From Pantoea sp. Ap-967 (GTDB lineage Bacteria; Pseudomonadota; Gammaproteobacteria; Pseudomonadales; Pseudomonadaceae): a stretch of 64,000 bases of DNA. The translations under genes were made by a program, and so were the position numbers. Of this stretch, positions 16,503 to 26,525 are shown in pieces (the stretch's first letter is position 1; each line of letters starts with the position of its first letter). Below the pieces are notes generated by a model, which was given only the letters and a program-made list of their open reading frames with translations, did no database searches and was not told the origin of the DNA. The DNA lies in assembly GCF_011752565.1 (NCBI RefSeq), contig NZ_VWXK01000017.1, positions 62,001 to 126,000 on the forward strand. The letters run 5' to 3'.

Positions 16503-17042
16503 TCAGTGGTCGTCAGGAATGCGCCGACGGCGCCCAGTCAGCATCGACAGCGGTAGGTTCTCGCCCAGGCGCACGCTCTCGACCACCGCTGCCAGCACAT
16601 GCACGGCAACCAGCGCCAGCAAGGCATCGGCAATGAAACTGTGCACGTTCAGCGGCCAGTCCGCGCCCCACAGGGCATCGACTTCTTCCATCAGAAAGCC
16701 GGTCAGGCCCAGGGCAGCCATGCAGGCGAGCATCAGCACCATCACCAACGCACCAATGGGTGAGTGGCCCATGCGATGGAAGGGCCGGCCTTGCACCAGT
16801 GCCCGCCCATGGGCTGCCAGCCGGGCCGGTGTGGGCCAGAAATCGGCCCAGCGGGCGCTCTGCGGCCCGACGAAGCCCCACACCAGGCGCAGCATCACGC
16901 AGCCGACTGCGTAGTAGCCAAGCCAGCGGTGCCAGCCATCACCCTCTTCGTTGAAGAAATAGTTGGCGAAGAACACCGTGGCGATCGACACGTGGCACAG
17001 CCGCAGCAGAGGGTCCCAGAGCCGCACCGTGGCGGCGGGCAT
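16503..17042 (-). CDS. Cytochrome b561-family membrane protein
   Basis: The protein has 179 residues with four membrane segments. The start MPAATVRLWDPLLRLCHVS carries the first haem-ligand His, followed by DGWHRWLGY, with further His residues in NVHSFIADALLALVAVHVLAA. This is the b561/Ni-Fe-hydrogenase b-type layout. It overlaps the PepSY gene stop by ATGA, so the two are coupled. Such b561-PepSY pairs usually move electrons across the inner membrane to a periplasmic acceptor; the partner is unknown. Confidence 0.85.
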   Translation of the reverse strand: MPAATVRLWDPLLRLCHVSIATVFFANYFFNEEGDGWHRWLGYYAVGCVMLRLVWGFVGPQSARWADFWPTPARLAAHGRALVQGRPFHRMGHSPIGALVMVLMLACMAALGLTGFLMEEVDALWGADWPLNVHSFIADALLALVAVHVLAAVVESVRLGENLPLSMLTGRRRRIPDDH

Positions 17043-17308
17043 CAGTCCTTGATCTCGCTCTTGATCGCCTTGCCGGTGACCGGGTCATGGTAGATCTCGA
17101 CCTTCTTGCCGTCCTTGTTGAAGCCGTAGATTTCGTAACAGTTGCCTTTGGTCACCTTGAACTTGTTGATCTTGTAGCCCTGCTCCTTGAGCTGGGCCTG
17201 GAATGCGTCCGGGTTCTGCCAGGTGCTTTTGTCGGCGGTGGTGCATTGTGTGGCGGCGAAGGCCGAACCGCTGCCCAGCAGCAGGGCGCAGGCAATCAGG
17301 GTACGCAT
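17042..17308 (-). CDS. Small periplasmic PepSY-domain protein
   Basis: The 88-residue protein has a clear signal peptide (MRTLIACALLLGSGSAFA) and a PepSY-like core (LKEQGYKINKFKVTKGNCYEIYGFNKDGKKVEIYHDP). It is first in an operon with cytochrome b561 and the EptA-like gene and is divergent from a response regulator and histidine kinase. Small PepSY proteins in such loci are often among the most strongly induced targets of the adjacent PmrA/QseB-like regulator. Its molecular role is unknown. Confidence 0.82.
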   Translation of the reverse strand: MRTLIACALLLGSGSAFAATQCTTADKSTWQNPDAFQAQLKEQGYKINKFKVTKGNCYEIYGFNKDGKKVEIYHDPVTGKAIKSEIKD

Positions 17309-17357
17309 GGCGATAAGCTCCAGTGGGGGGTGATGGCAGCACTATGCGTGGCGCAAG

Positions 17358-17374
17358 CTTAGTGAAAGCTTAGT
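17358..17374 (+). promoter_or_regulatory. PmrA/QseB-type direct repeat
   Basis: CTTAGT-GAAAG-CTTAGT is a perfect 6-bp direct repeat with a 5-bp spacer, the format of PmrA boxes (CTTAAT-N5-CTTAAT). It lies between the divergent PepSY operon and the two-component genes, 50 bp from the PepSY start and 82 bp from the response-regulator start. It is therefore the likely binding site of the adjacent regulator. Confidence 0.7.
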
Positions 17375-17455
17375 AGGTCACTGCCTGTTACATTTCCCCC
17401 CTGCCGAACGGCCTGGCAGCCGCCATCATGGCGCCTTGCACAGGAGAGCCGGACC

Positions 17456-18121
17456 ATGCGCGTGCTGCTGGTGGAAGATGACAAAGCCCTCGCCCAGGGC
17501 ATTCGCGTTGCCCTGCGCGGCGAGGGCTATACCCTCGATTGGCTGGCCGACGGGCTGGAGGCCGGGCATGCCCTGGACAGCGAGCGGTTCGACCTGGTGC
17601 TGCTCGACCTCGGCCTGCCGCGCAAGGACGGCCTGAGCCTGCTGCGCGCCCTGCGCAGCAAAGCCCAGGGCGATGTGCCGGTACTGGTACTGACTGCCCG
17701 CGACGCCACCGGCGACCGTATCCAGGGCCTGGACAGCGGCGCCGACGACTACCTGGTCAAGCCCTTCGACGTCGACGAGCTCAAGGCCCGCATCCGCGCC
17801 CTGCTGCGCCGCAGCCAGGGCCGCGCGCAGCCGCTGCTGGAGCACGCCGGGGTCAGCCTCGACCCGGCACGCCGCAAAGTGCACTTCCGGGGCAACCCGG
17901 TGGCCCTGACCCCAATGGAATTTCAGTTGCTGCATCAACTGCTCGCCCGCCCGGGCGCGGTGCTGACCCGCGAACGCCTGGCCGAAGCCTTGTACGGCTG
18001 GCAGGAGTCCGGCCCGGGCAACACCCTGGAAGTGCTGATTCACAACCTGCGGCGCAAGCTCGACAACACCCTGATTCGCACCGTGCGCGGCGTCGGTTAC
18101 CTGATCGAGGCGCCCCGGTGA
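17456..18121 (+). CDS. OmpR-family response regulator (PmrA/QseB-like)
   Basis: The 221-residue protein has a receiver domain (residues 1-115) with phospho-acceptor D51 in DLVLLDLGLPRKDG and the switch residues in LTARDAT and YLVKPFD. A winged-helix DNA-binding domain (about 128-220) follows, with LTPMEFQLLHQLLARPG. Overall pattern is PmrA/QseB/BasR-like. The kinase gene overlaps its stop by GTGA. The direct repeat at 17358 fits its expected site, so it likely controls both itself and the divergent PepSY-b561-EptA-like operon. Confidence 0.88.
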   Translation: MRVLLVEDDKALAQGIRVALRGEGYTLDWLADGLEAGHALDSERFDLVLLDLGLPRKDGLSLLRALRSKAQGDVPVLVLTARDATGDRIQGLDSGADDYLVKPFDVDELKARIRALLRRSQGRAQPLLEHAGVSLDPARRKVHFRGNPVALTPMEFQLLHQLLARPGAVLTRERLAEALYGWQESGPGNTLEVLIHNLRRKLDNTLIRTVRGVGYLIEAPR

Positions 18122-19530
18122 TCGCCCTGCGTGCCCGTATTCTGCTGCCAACCCTGCTGCTGGTGCTGGTGGGTAGCCTGGGCCTGGTGCTGACCGCCGT
18201 GCGCGACGATCATCATGAAATCGAGAACGTCTACGACGCCCAACTGGTGCAAGCGGCACGGGTGCTGCAGGGCCTGTTCCGGCTGATGCCGGCCACCCAG
18301 GACTGGCAGGCCGTGCGGGATGCCCTGGAACAGGCCATGGGCCTGTCGGGCAAGCAGATCCTCAGCCACCCCTACGAAATGAACCTGGCATTCCAGGTGT
18401 GGCGCCAGGACGGCCAGTTGCTGATGCGCTCGGACGATGCCCCGCCCTTCGCCACGCCACCGGCGCCCGGCATCCACGACCTGCTGCACCAGGGCCAGGA
18501 CTGGTGTGGTGTGCTGCTGGAAGACCCGCAGCGCGGCCTGCTGATCTGGGTGGGTGAGCGCGATGACCTGCGCAAGGACCTGATCCAGCGCATCGCCAAG
18601 CAGGCCCTCACCCCCGCTCTGCTCGGCATCCCCGTGCTGGTGCTGCTGATCTGGCTGCTGCTGGGCTGGGGCCTGCAACCGTTGCAGCGCCTGGCCCTGC
18701 AACTGCGTAACCGCCTGGTCGACAGCGCCGAGCCGCTGGCCAGCGAGCACCTGCCGGCAGAGCTGGCGCCGATGGCCAATGCCCTGAACCATCAACTGCG
18801 GCAGATGCAGGCGCTGCTGGAGCGCGAACGCCGCTTCATTGCCGATGCCGCCCACGAATTGCGCACGCCCCTGGCGGTGCTGGCCATTCACGCCAGCAAC
18901 GCCCGCCACGCGGCCAGCGCAAGCGAGCGCGACGAGGCCCTGGGCTACCTTGAACAGGGCGTGGCCCGTGCCACCCGGCTGGCCAGCCAGTTACTGACCA
19001 TGGCCCGGCTGGAGCCGCTGAGCCAGGCACGCCAAGCGCTGCGCCTGGATGCCTGCGTGCGTGAGGAACTTGCCGAACTGACGCCGCTGGCGATCCGCCA
19101 GGACGTCGAGCTGATCCTGCTCGATGACGGCCCGTGCCAGGTTTTCGCCGACCCGGCGGCGATCACCGTGATGCTGCAGAACCTGGTGGGCAATGCCCTG
19201 CAGTTCAGCCCAGCGGGCAGCGAGATCCAAGTAGTGCTGGCCAACAAGGACGGCTGGCTGGAACTGCAGGTGCTGGACCAGGGCCCAGGGGTCGAGGCGC
19301 ACCTGCTGACGCGCCTGAGCGACCGCTTCTACAGCGCCAACAATGCCAACGGCGCGGGGCTGGGGCTGGCGATCGTGGCGTTGGTGGTGGGGCAACTGGG
19401 AGGGCGCCTTGGCTACTTCAACCGCGCCGAAGGCGGCCTTGGGGTAAGCGTGCAGCTGCCCACGTGCCCCGCCCATGGCCAGCCCCATTCATTTGTTTTC
19501 CAGATCAATCAACAAGAAAAACAAACTTAA
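18118..19530 (+). CDS. Membrane sensor histidine kinase (PmrB/QseC-like)
   Basis: The protein has 470 residues from a GTG start overlapping the regulator stop. An N-terminal membrane segment is followed by a periplasmic region of about 130 residues, then a second membrane segment (about residues 160-185). The HisKA domain has phospho-accepting H246 in ADAAHELRTPLAVL. The ATPase domain has VGNALQFSP and GAGLGLAIV. It is the partner of the OmpR-type regulator. The periplasmic signal is unknown; metal ions or cationic peptides would fit the EptA-like target. Confidence 0.87.
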   Translation: MIALRARILLPTLLLVLVGSLGLVLTAVRDDHHEIENVYDAQLVQAARVLQGLFRLMPATQDWQAVRDALEQAMGLSGKQILSHPYEMNLAFQVWRQDGQLLMRSDDAPPFATPPAPGIHDLLHQGQDWCGVLLEDPQRGLLIWVGERDDLRKDLIQRIAKQALTPALLGIPVLVLLIWLLLGWGLQPLQRLALQLRNRLVDSAEPLASEHLPAELAPMANALNHQLRQMQALLERERRFIADAAHELRTPLAVLAIHASNARHAASASERDEALGYLEQGVARATRLASQLLTMARLEPLSQARQALRLDACVREELAELTPLAIRQDVELILLDDGPCQVFADPAAITVMLQNLVGNALQFSPAGSEIQVVLANKDGWLELQVLDQGPGVEAHLLTRLSDRFYSANNANGAGLGLAIVALVVGQLGGRLGYFNRAEGGLGVSVQLPTCPAHGQPHSFVFQINQQEKQT

Positions 19531-19590
19531 CAAATCAGCCAATCCCGCCGATGCTGGCGGCACTACGCCCATTGCCCGGAGAACAACAAC

Positions 19591-20769
19591 ATGAACGACG
19601 TGGTCATCGTCGCCGCAACCCGCACCGCCATCGGCAGCTTCCAGGGTGCCCTGGCCAATGTGCCCGCCGTCGACCTCGGTGCAGCAGTGATCAAGCAGTT
19701 GCTGCAACAGACCGGGCTGGACCCGGCCCAGGTCGACGAGGTGATCCTCGGCCAGGTACTCACCGCCGGTGCCGGGCAAAACCCGGCGCGCCAAGCCGCG
19801 GTCAAGGCCGGCCTGCCGTTCAGCGTTCCGGCGCTGACCCTGAACAAGGTGTGCGGTTCGGGGCTCAAGGCCCTGCACCTGGCTGCCCAGGCGATTCGCT
19901 GCGGCGACGCCGAGGTGGTGATCGCCGGCGGCCAGGAAAACATGAGCCTGGCGCCCTATGTGATGCCGTCGGCCCGCACCGGCCAGCGCATGGGCCATGG
20001 CCAACTGATCGACAGCATGATCAGCGACGGCCTGTGGGACGCCTTCAACGACTACCACATGGGCATCACCGCCGAGAACCTGGTCGAGAAGTTCGGCCTC
20101 AGCCGCGAACAACAGGATGCCTTCGCCGCCGAGTCCCAGCGCAAGGCCGTGGCCGCCATCGAGGCAGGCCGCTTCCAGGACGAAATCACCCCCATCGTGT
20201 TGCCGCAAAAAAAGGGCGAACCCAAGGTGTTCGACCGTGACGAGCAGCCGCGCCCGGAAACCACCGCCCAATCGCTGGCCAAGCTGCGCCCGGCGTTCAA
20301 GAAGGATGGCAGCGTCACCGCCGGCAATGCCTCCAGCCTCAACGACGGCGCCGCTGCGGTGCTGATGATGAGCGCTGCCAAGGCCAAGGCCCTGGGGTTG
20401 CCGGTGCTGGCGAAGGTTGCCGGTTATGCCAGTGCGGGCGTGGACCCGGCGATCATGGGCATTGGCCCGGTGTCGGCCACCGAACGCTGCCTGGCCAAGG
20501 CCGGCTGGCAACTGGCCGAGCTGGATTTGATCGAGGCCAATGAAGCGTTTGCCGCCCAGGCGCTGGCGGTGGGCAAGGCGCTGGAGTGGGATGCCTCGAA
20601 GGTTAACGTCAATGGCGGTGCGATTGCCCTGGGGCACCCGATCGGGGCGTCTGGGTGCCGGGTGCTGGTGACCTTGTTGCACGAAATGATCAAGCGCGAT
20701 GCCCGCAAAGGGCTGGCGACCTTGTGCATCGGTGGTGGCCAGGGGGTTGCCTTGGCGATCGAGCGTTGA
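19591..20769 (+). CDS. atoB: Acetyl-CoA acetyltransferase (thiolase)
   Basis: The 392-residue protein has the standard thiolase length. The nucleophilic Cys lies in LTLNKVCGSGLKAL, the second active-site block is IALGHPIGASGCR, and the C-terminal CIGGGQGVALAIER holds the second catalytic Cys. It condenses two acetyl-CoA to acetoacetyl-CoA or cleaves the reverse. It is monocistronic here, 60 bp after the histidine kinase. Pseudomonads hold several thiolases, so its main pathway (ketone-body, branched-chain or PHB-related) cannot be set by sequence alone. Confidence 0.88.
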   Translation: MNDVVIVAATRTAIGSFQGALANVPAVDLGAAVIKQLLQQTGLDPAQVDEVILGQVLTAGAGQNPARQAAVKAGLPFSVPALTLNKVCGSGLKALHLAAQAIRCGDAEVVIAGGQENMSLAPYVMPSARTGQRMGHGQLIDSMISDGLWDAFNDYHMGITAENLVEKFGLSREQQDAFAAESQRKAVAAIEAGRFQDEITPIVLPQKKGEPKVFDRDEQPRPETTAQSLAKLRPAFKKDGSVTAGNASSLNDGAAAVLMMSAAKAKALGLPVLAKVAGYASAGVDPAIMGIGPVSATERCLAKAGWQLAELDLIEANEAFAAQALAVGKALEWDASKVNVNGGAIALGHPIGASGCRVLVTLLHEMIKRDARKGLATLCIGGGQGVALAIER

Positions 20770-20790
20770 TTCGAGGGGGATGAAAGCAGG

Positions 20791-20824
20791 GCCGGCCCTT
20801 TCGCGGGGCTAGCCCGCTCCTACA
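20791..20824. repeat. REP element (single copy)
   Basis: GCCGGCCCTTTCGCGGGGCT followed by AGCCCGCTCCTACA is a REP-family copy just after the thiolase stop. It has one base change in the central loop compared with the other copies. Confidence 0.8.
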
Positions 20825-22398
20825 CAGCGGTAGGGCCAGAACGGAAAACGCCAATGTCTCGTTCAGAGCAGCCCGCTGCGCCCCCGGACATGACCCCGCC
20901 CATCACCTTCCGGCACAATGCCAACCTGAACCCTCCAGGTGCCCTCACCCCATGAGCCCGCTCAAAGCCGCGCTGCGCGAAAACACCTTCGTCTGCGTCA
21001 TGGAATTCGTCCCCAAGCCATCGGCGGAGCGCTTCGCCGCCATGGAGGCGATCATGGCCCGCGGGCACCTGTGCGGCTGGCCCATGACCGTGGCCATTGG
21101 CGACCGGGTCGGCAGCCCGCTGGATCTCTCGCCGCTGGACGCCCTCGCCTCGTTCAGCACCCCGCAGCCTGCCCTGCCGCACTTCTCCGGCAAGGACCGC
21201 GAACGCCACCACCTGCTGGCCCAGCTGCAACGCATGGACGCCGCCGGCCTCGACCAGTTGTTGCTGCTCACCGGCGACCGCCTGCCCGGGCACCAGCCGG
21301 GTGAGCGGCCGGTACGCTACCTGGAATCGGTCGCCGCCCTGCAGGTCGCCCGCCAGGCATGCCCGCACTGGCTGCTGGGCGCTGCGCTCAACCCGTTCAA
21401 GTACCGCGAGGAAGAAGGCGGAGCCCAGTATTTCAAGGCCGAGAAGAAGCTCGCCGCCGGTGCCGACTTCCTCACCCTGCAACTGGGCTTCGACGCCGCC
21501 AAGCACCAGGAAGCCATGCACTGGATGCAGCGCCAGGCCGCCCCCAAGCCCATGCTCGCCTGCCTGATGAGCCTGACCCATGGCCGCGCCGCGATGCTTG
21601 AGCATGTTGCCGGGGTGACCGTGTCACCGTCGATGCGCGACATGCTCGAAGCTGAAACCGCGGTATCCAAGGCATTCGCCCAGGCGCGCAGTGTCGACCG
21701 CCTGGCCCTGCAGATCATTGGCGTGAAACTGATGGGGTACGCAGGCGTGCACCTGTCGGGGATTCACGAACTCAAGCAGCTCCTCGCCCTGGAGCAGCGC
21801 CTTGAGCACTGGCAAGGGCGAATCAGCTCGCTGCAACAGTGGGCCCCGGCCTGGGCCGACAGCTGGCAGATGCCCGGCCTGCCCGCCGTGGCCTTCCACC
21901 CACCCGAGGCAAACTGGCGTGACGGGCAGTCAACCGTCACGGCCTCGCCCAGGGAGAAACTGCGCTACCACGTGCTGCACACTGCCCACTCGCTGCTGTT
22001 CAGCCGCCAGAACTGGCTGAGCAAGGCCTTCGGCTGGGCCGTGGGCCAACCGCTGTGGGCCACACCGGGCGGTGCCCGCGTACTGCACGGGTTGGAGCGG
22101 GCCATCAAGCGCCCGATGGTGGGCTGCGACACCTGTGGCCGCTGCCGCCTGGAAGACACGCTGTACACCTGCCCGGAAACCTGCCCCAAGGGCCTGGCCA
22201 ACGGGCCCTGCGGTGGCACGGCGCTGAACCGTTGCGAGTTCGGCGACCGCGAATGCATCCACAGCGTGAAGTACCGCACCGCCAAGGCCGTGGGCCAAAC
22301 GGCGGTGCTCACTGAGCGCTTGATTCCGTGCATCGACGTTAACACCCGCCACCGCAGCTCCTGGCCGCAGTGGTTCGAAGCGCCCTCGACCCGCCGCC

Positions 22399-23376
<978 letters not shown>

Positions 23377-23455
23377 GCGAAAAATCTCCTGAAACTGAAA
23401 ATGACTGTGGGAGGCCGGTTGCCCGGCCTCCCACAGGTTTGCACGTGTCGCGGGT

Positions 23456-23653
23456 TCAACAGCACTTGGGCCCGGACTTGCCACCGTAACGCGCTTCCTG
23501 GCGTTCGCGGAAGAACGCCTCGTAGCTCATCACCGGTTGGTCCGGGTGGTTCTTCTGCATGTGCTCGACATAGTTGTCGTAGTCGGGCATGCCGACCATC
23601 AGGCGGGCTGCCTGCCCCAGGTACTTACCCAGTCGACCCAGGTCGTTGAACAT
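23456..23653 (-). CDS. ybdD: YbdD/YjiX-family small protein
   Basis: The 65-residue protein reads MFNDLGRLGKYLGQAARLMV at its start, continues with GMPDYDNYVEHMQKNHPDQP and ends in KCC, the standard YbdD/YjiX pattern. It lies 13 bp after the CstA/BtsT-type transporter gene. Family members accompany this transporter almost everywhere and may be needed for its activity, but the mechanism is unknown. Confidence 0.9.
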   Translation of the reverse strand: MFNDLGRLGKYLGQAARLMVGMPDYDNYVEHMQKNHPDQPVMSYEAFFRERQEARYGGKSGPKCC

Positions 23654-23666
23654 CACTGCAGTCCTC

Positions 23667-25733
23667 TCAAGCGTCAGGCAGGGCCTGGAACGGGGTTTCC
23701 TTGTCGCTGCGCTCCTTGCGGCCAAGGGCGGCATAGCCGACCTTCAGGGCGAAGAACAGCACGCTGAACACCACCAGCAGGAACAGGATGGTCAGCCCGG
23801 CGTTGGTGTAGGCGTTGAAGATCACGTGCTGCATCTGGCCAACGTCCTTGGCCGGGGCCAACACCTGGCCGGCGTCCAGCGCCGTGCTGTACTTCTTGGC
23901 CAGGGCCAGGAAGCCAACGGCCGGGTTGGGGTCGAACAGCTTAATCAGGCCCGCGGCGGTGGTGCAGATCAGCAGCCAGGCAGCCGGCAACAGGGTGACC
24001 CAGATGTAGCGCTCGCGCTTCATCTTGATCAGCACCACGGTGCCAAGCATCAGGGCGATACCGGCCAGCATCTGGTTGGAGATGCCGAACAGCGGCCACA
24101 AGGTGTTGATGCCACCCAACGGGTCGATCACGCCCTGGTACAGCAGGTAACCCCACAGCGCCACGCAGCCTGCGGTGCCGATCAGGTTGGCGGTCCACGA
24201 CTCGGTGCGCTTGAGGGCCGGCACGAAGCTGCCCAGCAGGTCTTGCAGCATGAAGCGCCCGGCACGGGTACCGGCGTCCACGGCGGTCAGGATGAACAGC
24301 GCCTCGAACAGAATCGCGAAGTGGTACCAGAAGGCCATGGTGTTTTCACCCGGCAACACTTGGTGCAGGATCTGCGCGATACCCACGGCCAGGGTCGGTG
24401 CACCGCCGGCGCGGGCCAGCACGGTGTGCTCGCCGATGTCGCGGGCCACGGCTTCGAGCTGGTCAGGGGTAATCATGAAGCCCCAGCTGCTCACGGTTTG
24501 CGCCACGGCAGTGACGTCACTGCCCACCACGGCGGCCGGGCTGTTCATGGCGAAGTACACGCCCGGCTCGATCACCGAGGCGGCAACCATGGCCATGATG
24601 GCGACGAACGACTCCATCAGCATGCCGCCATAGCCGATGTAGCGGGCGTTGGTTTCGTTGTCCAGCAGCTTCGGCGTGGTCCCCGAGGAGATCAGCGCGT
24701 GGAAGCCAGACACCGCGCCACAGGCGATGGTGATGAACAGGAACGGGAACAGGGTGCCCTTCCACACCGGGCCCGTGCCGTCGGTGAACTGGGTCAGTGC
24801 CGGCATCTTCAGCTCTGGCGCAAGCACCAGGATGCCGATGGCCAGGGCGACGATGGTGCCGATCTTGAGGAAGGTCGACAGGTAGTCACGCGGTGCCAGC
24901 ACCAGCCACACCGGCAGCACGGCGGCGACGAAACCGTAGCCCACCAGCATCCAGGTGATCTGCACGCCGGTGAAGGTGAAGGCCGGGCCCCACACCGGAT
25001 CCGCGGCGATCTGGCCCCCCAGCCAGATCGACGTCAGCAGCAGGACCACGCCCACCACCGAGATCTCGCCGATGCGGCCCGGGCGGATATAGCGCATGTA
25101 GATGCCCATGAACATGGCGATCGGGATGGTCGCCATCACCGTGAACATGCCCCAAGGGCTTTCGGCCAGGGCCTTGACCACGATCAGCGCCAGCACCGCG
25201 AGGATGATGATCATGATCAGGAAGCAGCCGAACAGGGCGATGGTGCCTGGAATGCGGCCCATTTCCTCGCGCACCATGTCGCCCAGGGAGCGGCCGTTGC
25301 GGCGGGTGGACAGGAACAGGACCATGAAGTCCTGCACGGCACCGGCCAGTACCACGCCGGCAATCAGCCACAACGTGCCGGGCAGGTAGCCCATCTGTGC
25401 GGCCAGTACCGGGCCGACCAGCGGGCCGGCACCTGCGATGGCAGCGAAGTGATGGCCAAAAAGAATGTGCTTGTTGGTCGGGACGTAGTCCAGGCCGTCG
25501 TTGTTGAGCACCGCAGGGGTGGCTCGGCGTGGGTCGAGTTGCATCACCTTGGTGGCGATGAACAGGCTGTAATAGCGATACGCGACCAGATAGATGGCCA
25601 CTGCCGCAACCACGATCCACAAGGCATTGACTGCTTCCCCACGGCGCAGGGCAACCACACCCAGCGCGCAGGCTCCTATGACTGCCAGCGCCAGCCACGG
25701 AACGTGGCGTAGCAGGCTATTATTGTTGTTCAT
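23667..25733 (-). CDS. btsT: CstA/BtsT-family pyruvate/peptide transporter
   Basis: The 688-residue membrane protein has about 16-18 hydrophobic segments. The CstA signatures FGHHFAAIAGAGPLVGPVLA and PGTLWLIAGVVLAGAVQDF are near the N-terminus. In E. coli, BtsT is a pyruvate/proton symporter and CstA takes up pyruvate or peptides. Being first in btsT-ybdD-yjiA supports pyruvate uptake. A GGTAC-N5-GTACC inverted repeat lies 108 bp upstream, but no LytTR-type regulator is near. Confidence 0.92.
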   Translation of the reverse strand: MNNNNSLLRHVPWLALAVIGACALGVVALRRGEAVNALWIVVAAVAIYLVAYRYYSLFIATKVMQLDPRRATPAVLNNDGLDYVPTNKHILFGHHFAAIAGAGPLVGPVLAAQMGYLPGTLWLIAGVVLAGAVQDFMVLFLSTRRNGRSLGDMVREEMGRIPGTIALFGCFLIMIIILAVLALIVVKALAESPWGMFTVMATIPIAMFMGIYMRYIRPGRIGEISVVGVVLLLTSIWLGGQIAADPVWGPAFTFTGVQITWMLVGYGFVAAVLPVWLVLAPRDYLSTFLKIGTIVALAIGILVLAPELKMPALTQFTDGTGPVWKGTLFPFLFITIACGAVSGFHALISSGTTPKLLDNETNARYIGYGGMLMESFVAIMAMVAASVIEPGVYFAMNSPAAVVGSDVTAVAQTVSSWGFMITPDQLEAVARDIGEHTVLARAGGAPTLAVGIAQILHQVLPGENTMAFWYHFAILFEALFILTAVDAGTRAGRFMLQDLLGSFVPALKRTESWTANLIGTAGCVALWGYLLYQGVIDPLGGINTLWPLFGISNQMLAGIALMLGTVVLIKMKRERYIWVTLLPAAWLLICTTAAGLIKLFDPNPAVGFLALAKKYSTALDAGQVLAPAKDVGQMQHVIFNAYTNAGLTILFLLVVFSVLFFALKVGYAALGRKERSDKETPFQALPDA

Positions 25734-25840
25734 GGTTTACTTCCAGCTGGTGGATTGGAAAAGACCGCCCACCGAGTCTAGGGCGTGTCATCGCGCATTG
25801 CCATACTTGCTTTGGTCTAGAGCCTCTGCGGCCAGATTGC

Positions 25841-25855
25841 GGTACCTGATGTACC
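25841..25855. promoter_or_regulatory. Inverted repeat between btsT and the PilZ gene
   Basis: GGTAC-CTGAT-GTACC has perfect 5-bp arms and lies in the divergent promoter region, 45 bp before the PilZ-gene start. It could be an operator; nothing else supports it. Confidence 0.3.
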
Positions 25856-25899
25856 TATCCAACTAACTATAGTCAGGATGTCACCCGAGGACCTGCCCC

Positions 25900-26265
25900 A
25901 TGAGCGATCACGACGAACGCCGCCGCTTCCAGCGCATCGACTTCGATGCCCCCACCGAACTGCGCCAGGGCGACCGCCGCTGGCCGGTAAAACTGCTGGA
26001 CCTGTCGCTCAAGGGCATGCTGGTCAAGCGCCCCGAGCCGTGGGATGCCGACCTGAGCCAGGATTTCGATGCGGTCATCCACCTCAACCCCGAGGTGCGC
26101 GTGCAGATGCAGGTGGAACTGCGCCATGAGGAAGCCGCGCGCCTGGGGTTCGTGTGCCTGTACATCGACGTCGATTCGATGAGCCATTTGCACCGTCTTG
26201 TGGAATTGAACCTGGCCGACAGCACCGAAATGATGCGCGAGCTGCGCGAACTTATCGAAGAATGA
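25900..26265 (+). CDS. PilZ-domain c-di-GMP-binding protein
   Basis: The 121-residue protein is a stand-alone PilZ domain. ERRRFQRIDF supplies the RxxxR arginines, and LLDLSLKGMLVK supplies the D-x-S-x-x-G c-di-GMP contact. It is divergent from btsT and followed by a purine permease gene 260 bp later, so it looks monocistronic. Single-domain PilZ proteins act as c-di-GMP-controlled adaptors; the partner is not known. Confidence 0.88.
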   Translation: MSDHDERRRFQRIDFDAPTELRQGDRRWPVKLLDLSLKGMLVKRPEPWDADLSQDFDAVIHLNPEVRVQMQVELRHEEAARLGFVCLYIDVDSMSHLHRLVELNLADSTEMMRELRELIEE

Positions 26266-26309
26266 AATCTGTTAGCTAGCTACCCGCCTTCCCACCTTCT
26301 GTTTCTTGT

Positions 26310-26337
26310 CTACCCAGACAGCTTTATGCCTGGGTAG
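26310..26337. other. 8-bp-arm hairpin after the PilZ gene
   Basis: CTACCCAG and CTGGGTAG flank a 12-base loop, 45 bp after the PilZ-gene stop. No T tract follows, so it could be a weak terminator or an operator of the downstream permease. Confidence 0.4.
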
Positions 26338-26446
26338 CAATGCTTTGTACACACCTCTCTAGCACCGAATAAACCACGTTGGTACGGCTCCTGCATTGTG
26401 TTTTTGCACACACTGCAAGGCCGGCTGCACGCGCTCCGATCAAAAT

Positions 26447-26458
26447 ATTGTATACAAT
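26447..26458. promoter_or_regulatory. GntR-type operator candidate upstream of the purine permease
   Basis: ATTGTATACAAT is a perfect 12-bp palindrome 68 bp before the permease ATG. Its core, TTGTATACAA, has the TnGTnnnACnA-like pattern seen for GntR/FadR-type regulators. No GntR gene lies in the window, so the regulator would act from elsewhere. Confidence 0.5.
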
Positions 26459-26525
26459 TTATGTGGCAATGATTTGTAGGAAGTGTCTACAGTAGCGGCA
26501 CAACAATAAACAGAGAGCCTGCTCC

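Noticed and set aside
23589..25712. A 707-codon open frame opposite btsT
   Set aside because: It is antisense to a clear membrane protein; its His/Gln/Asp-rich composition comes from the reverse complement of hydrophobic codons.
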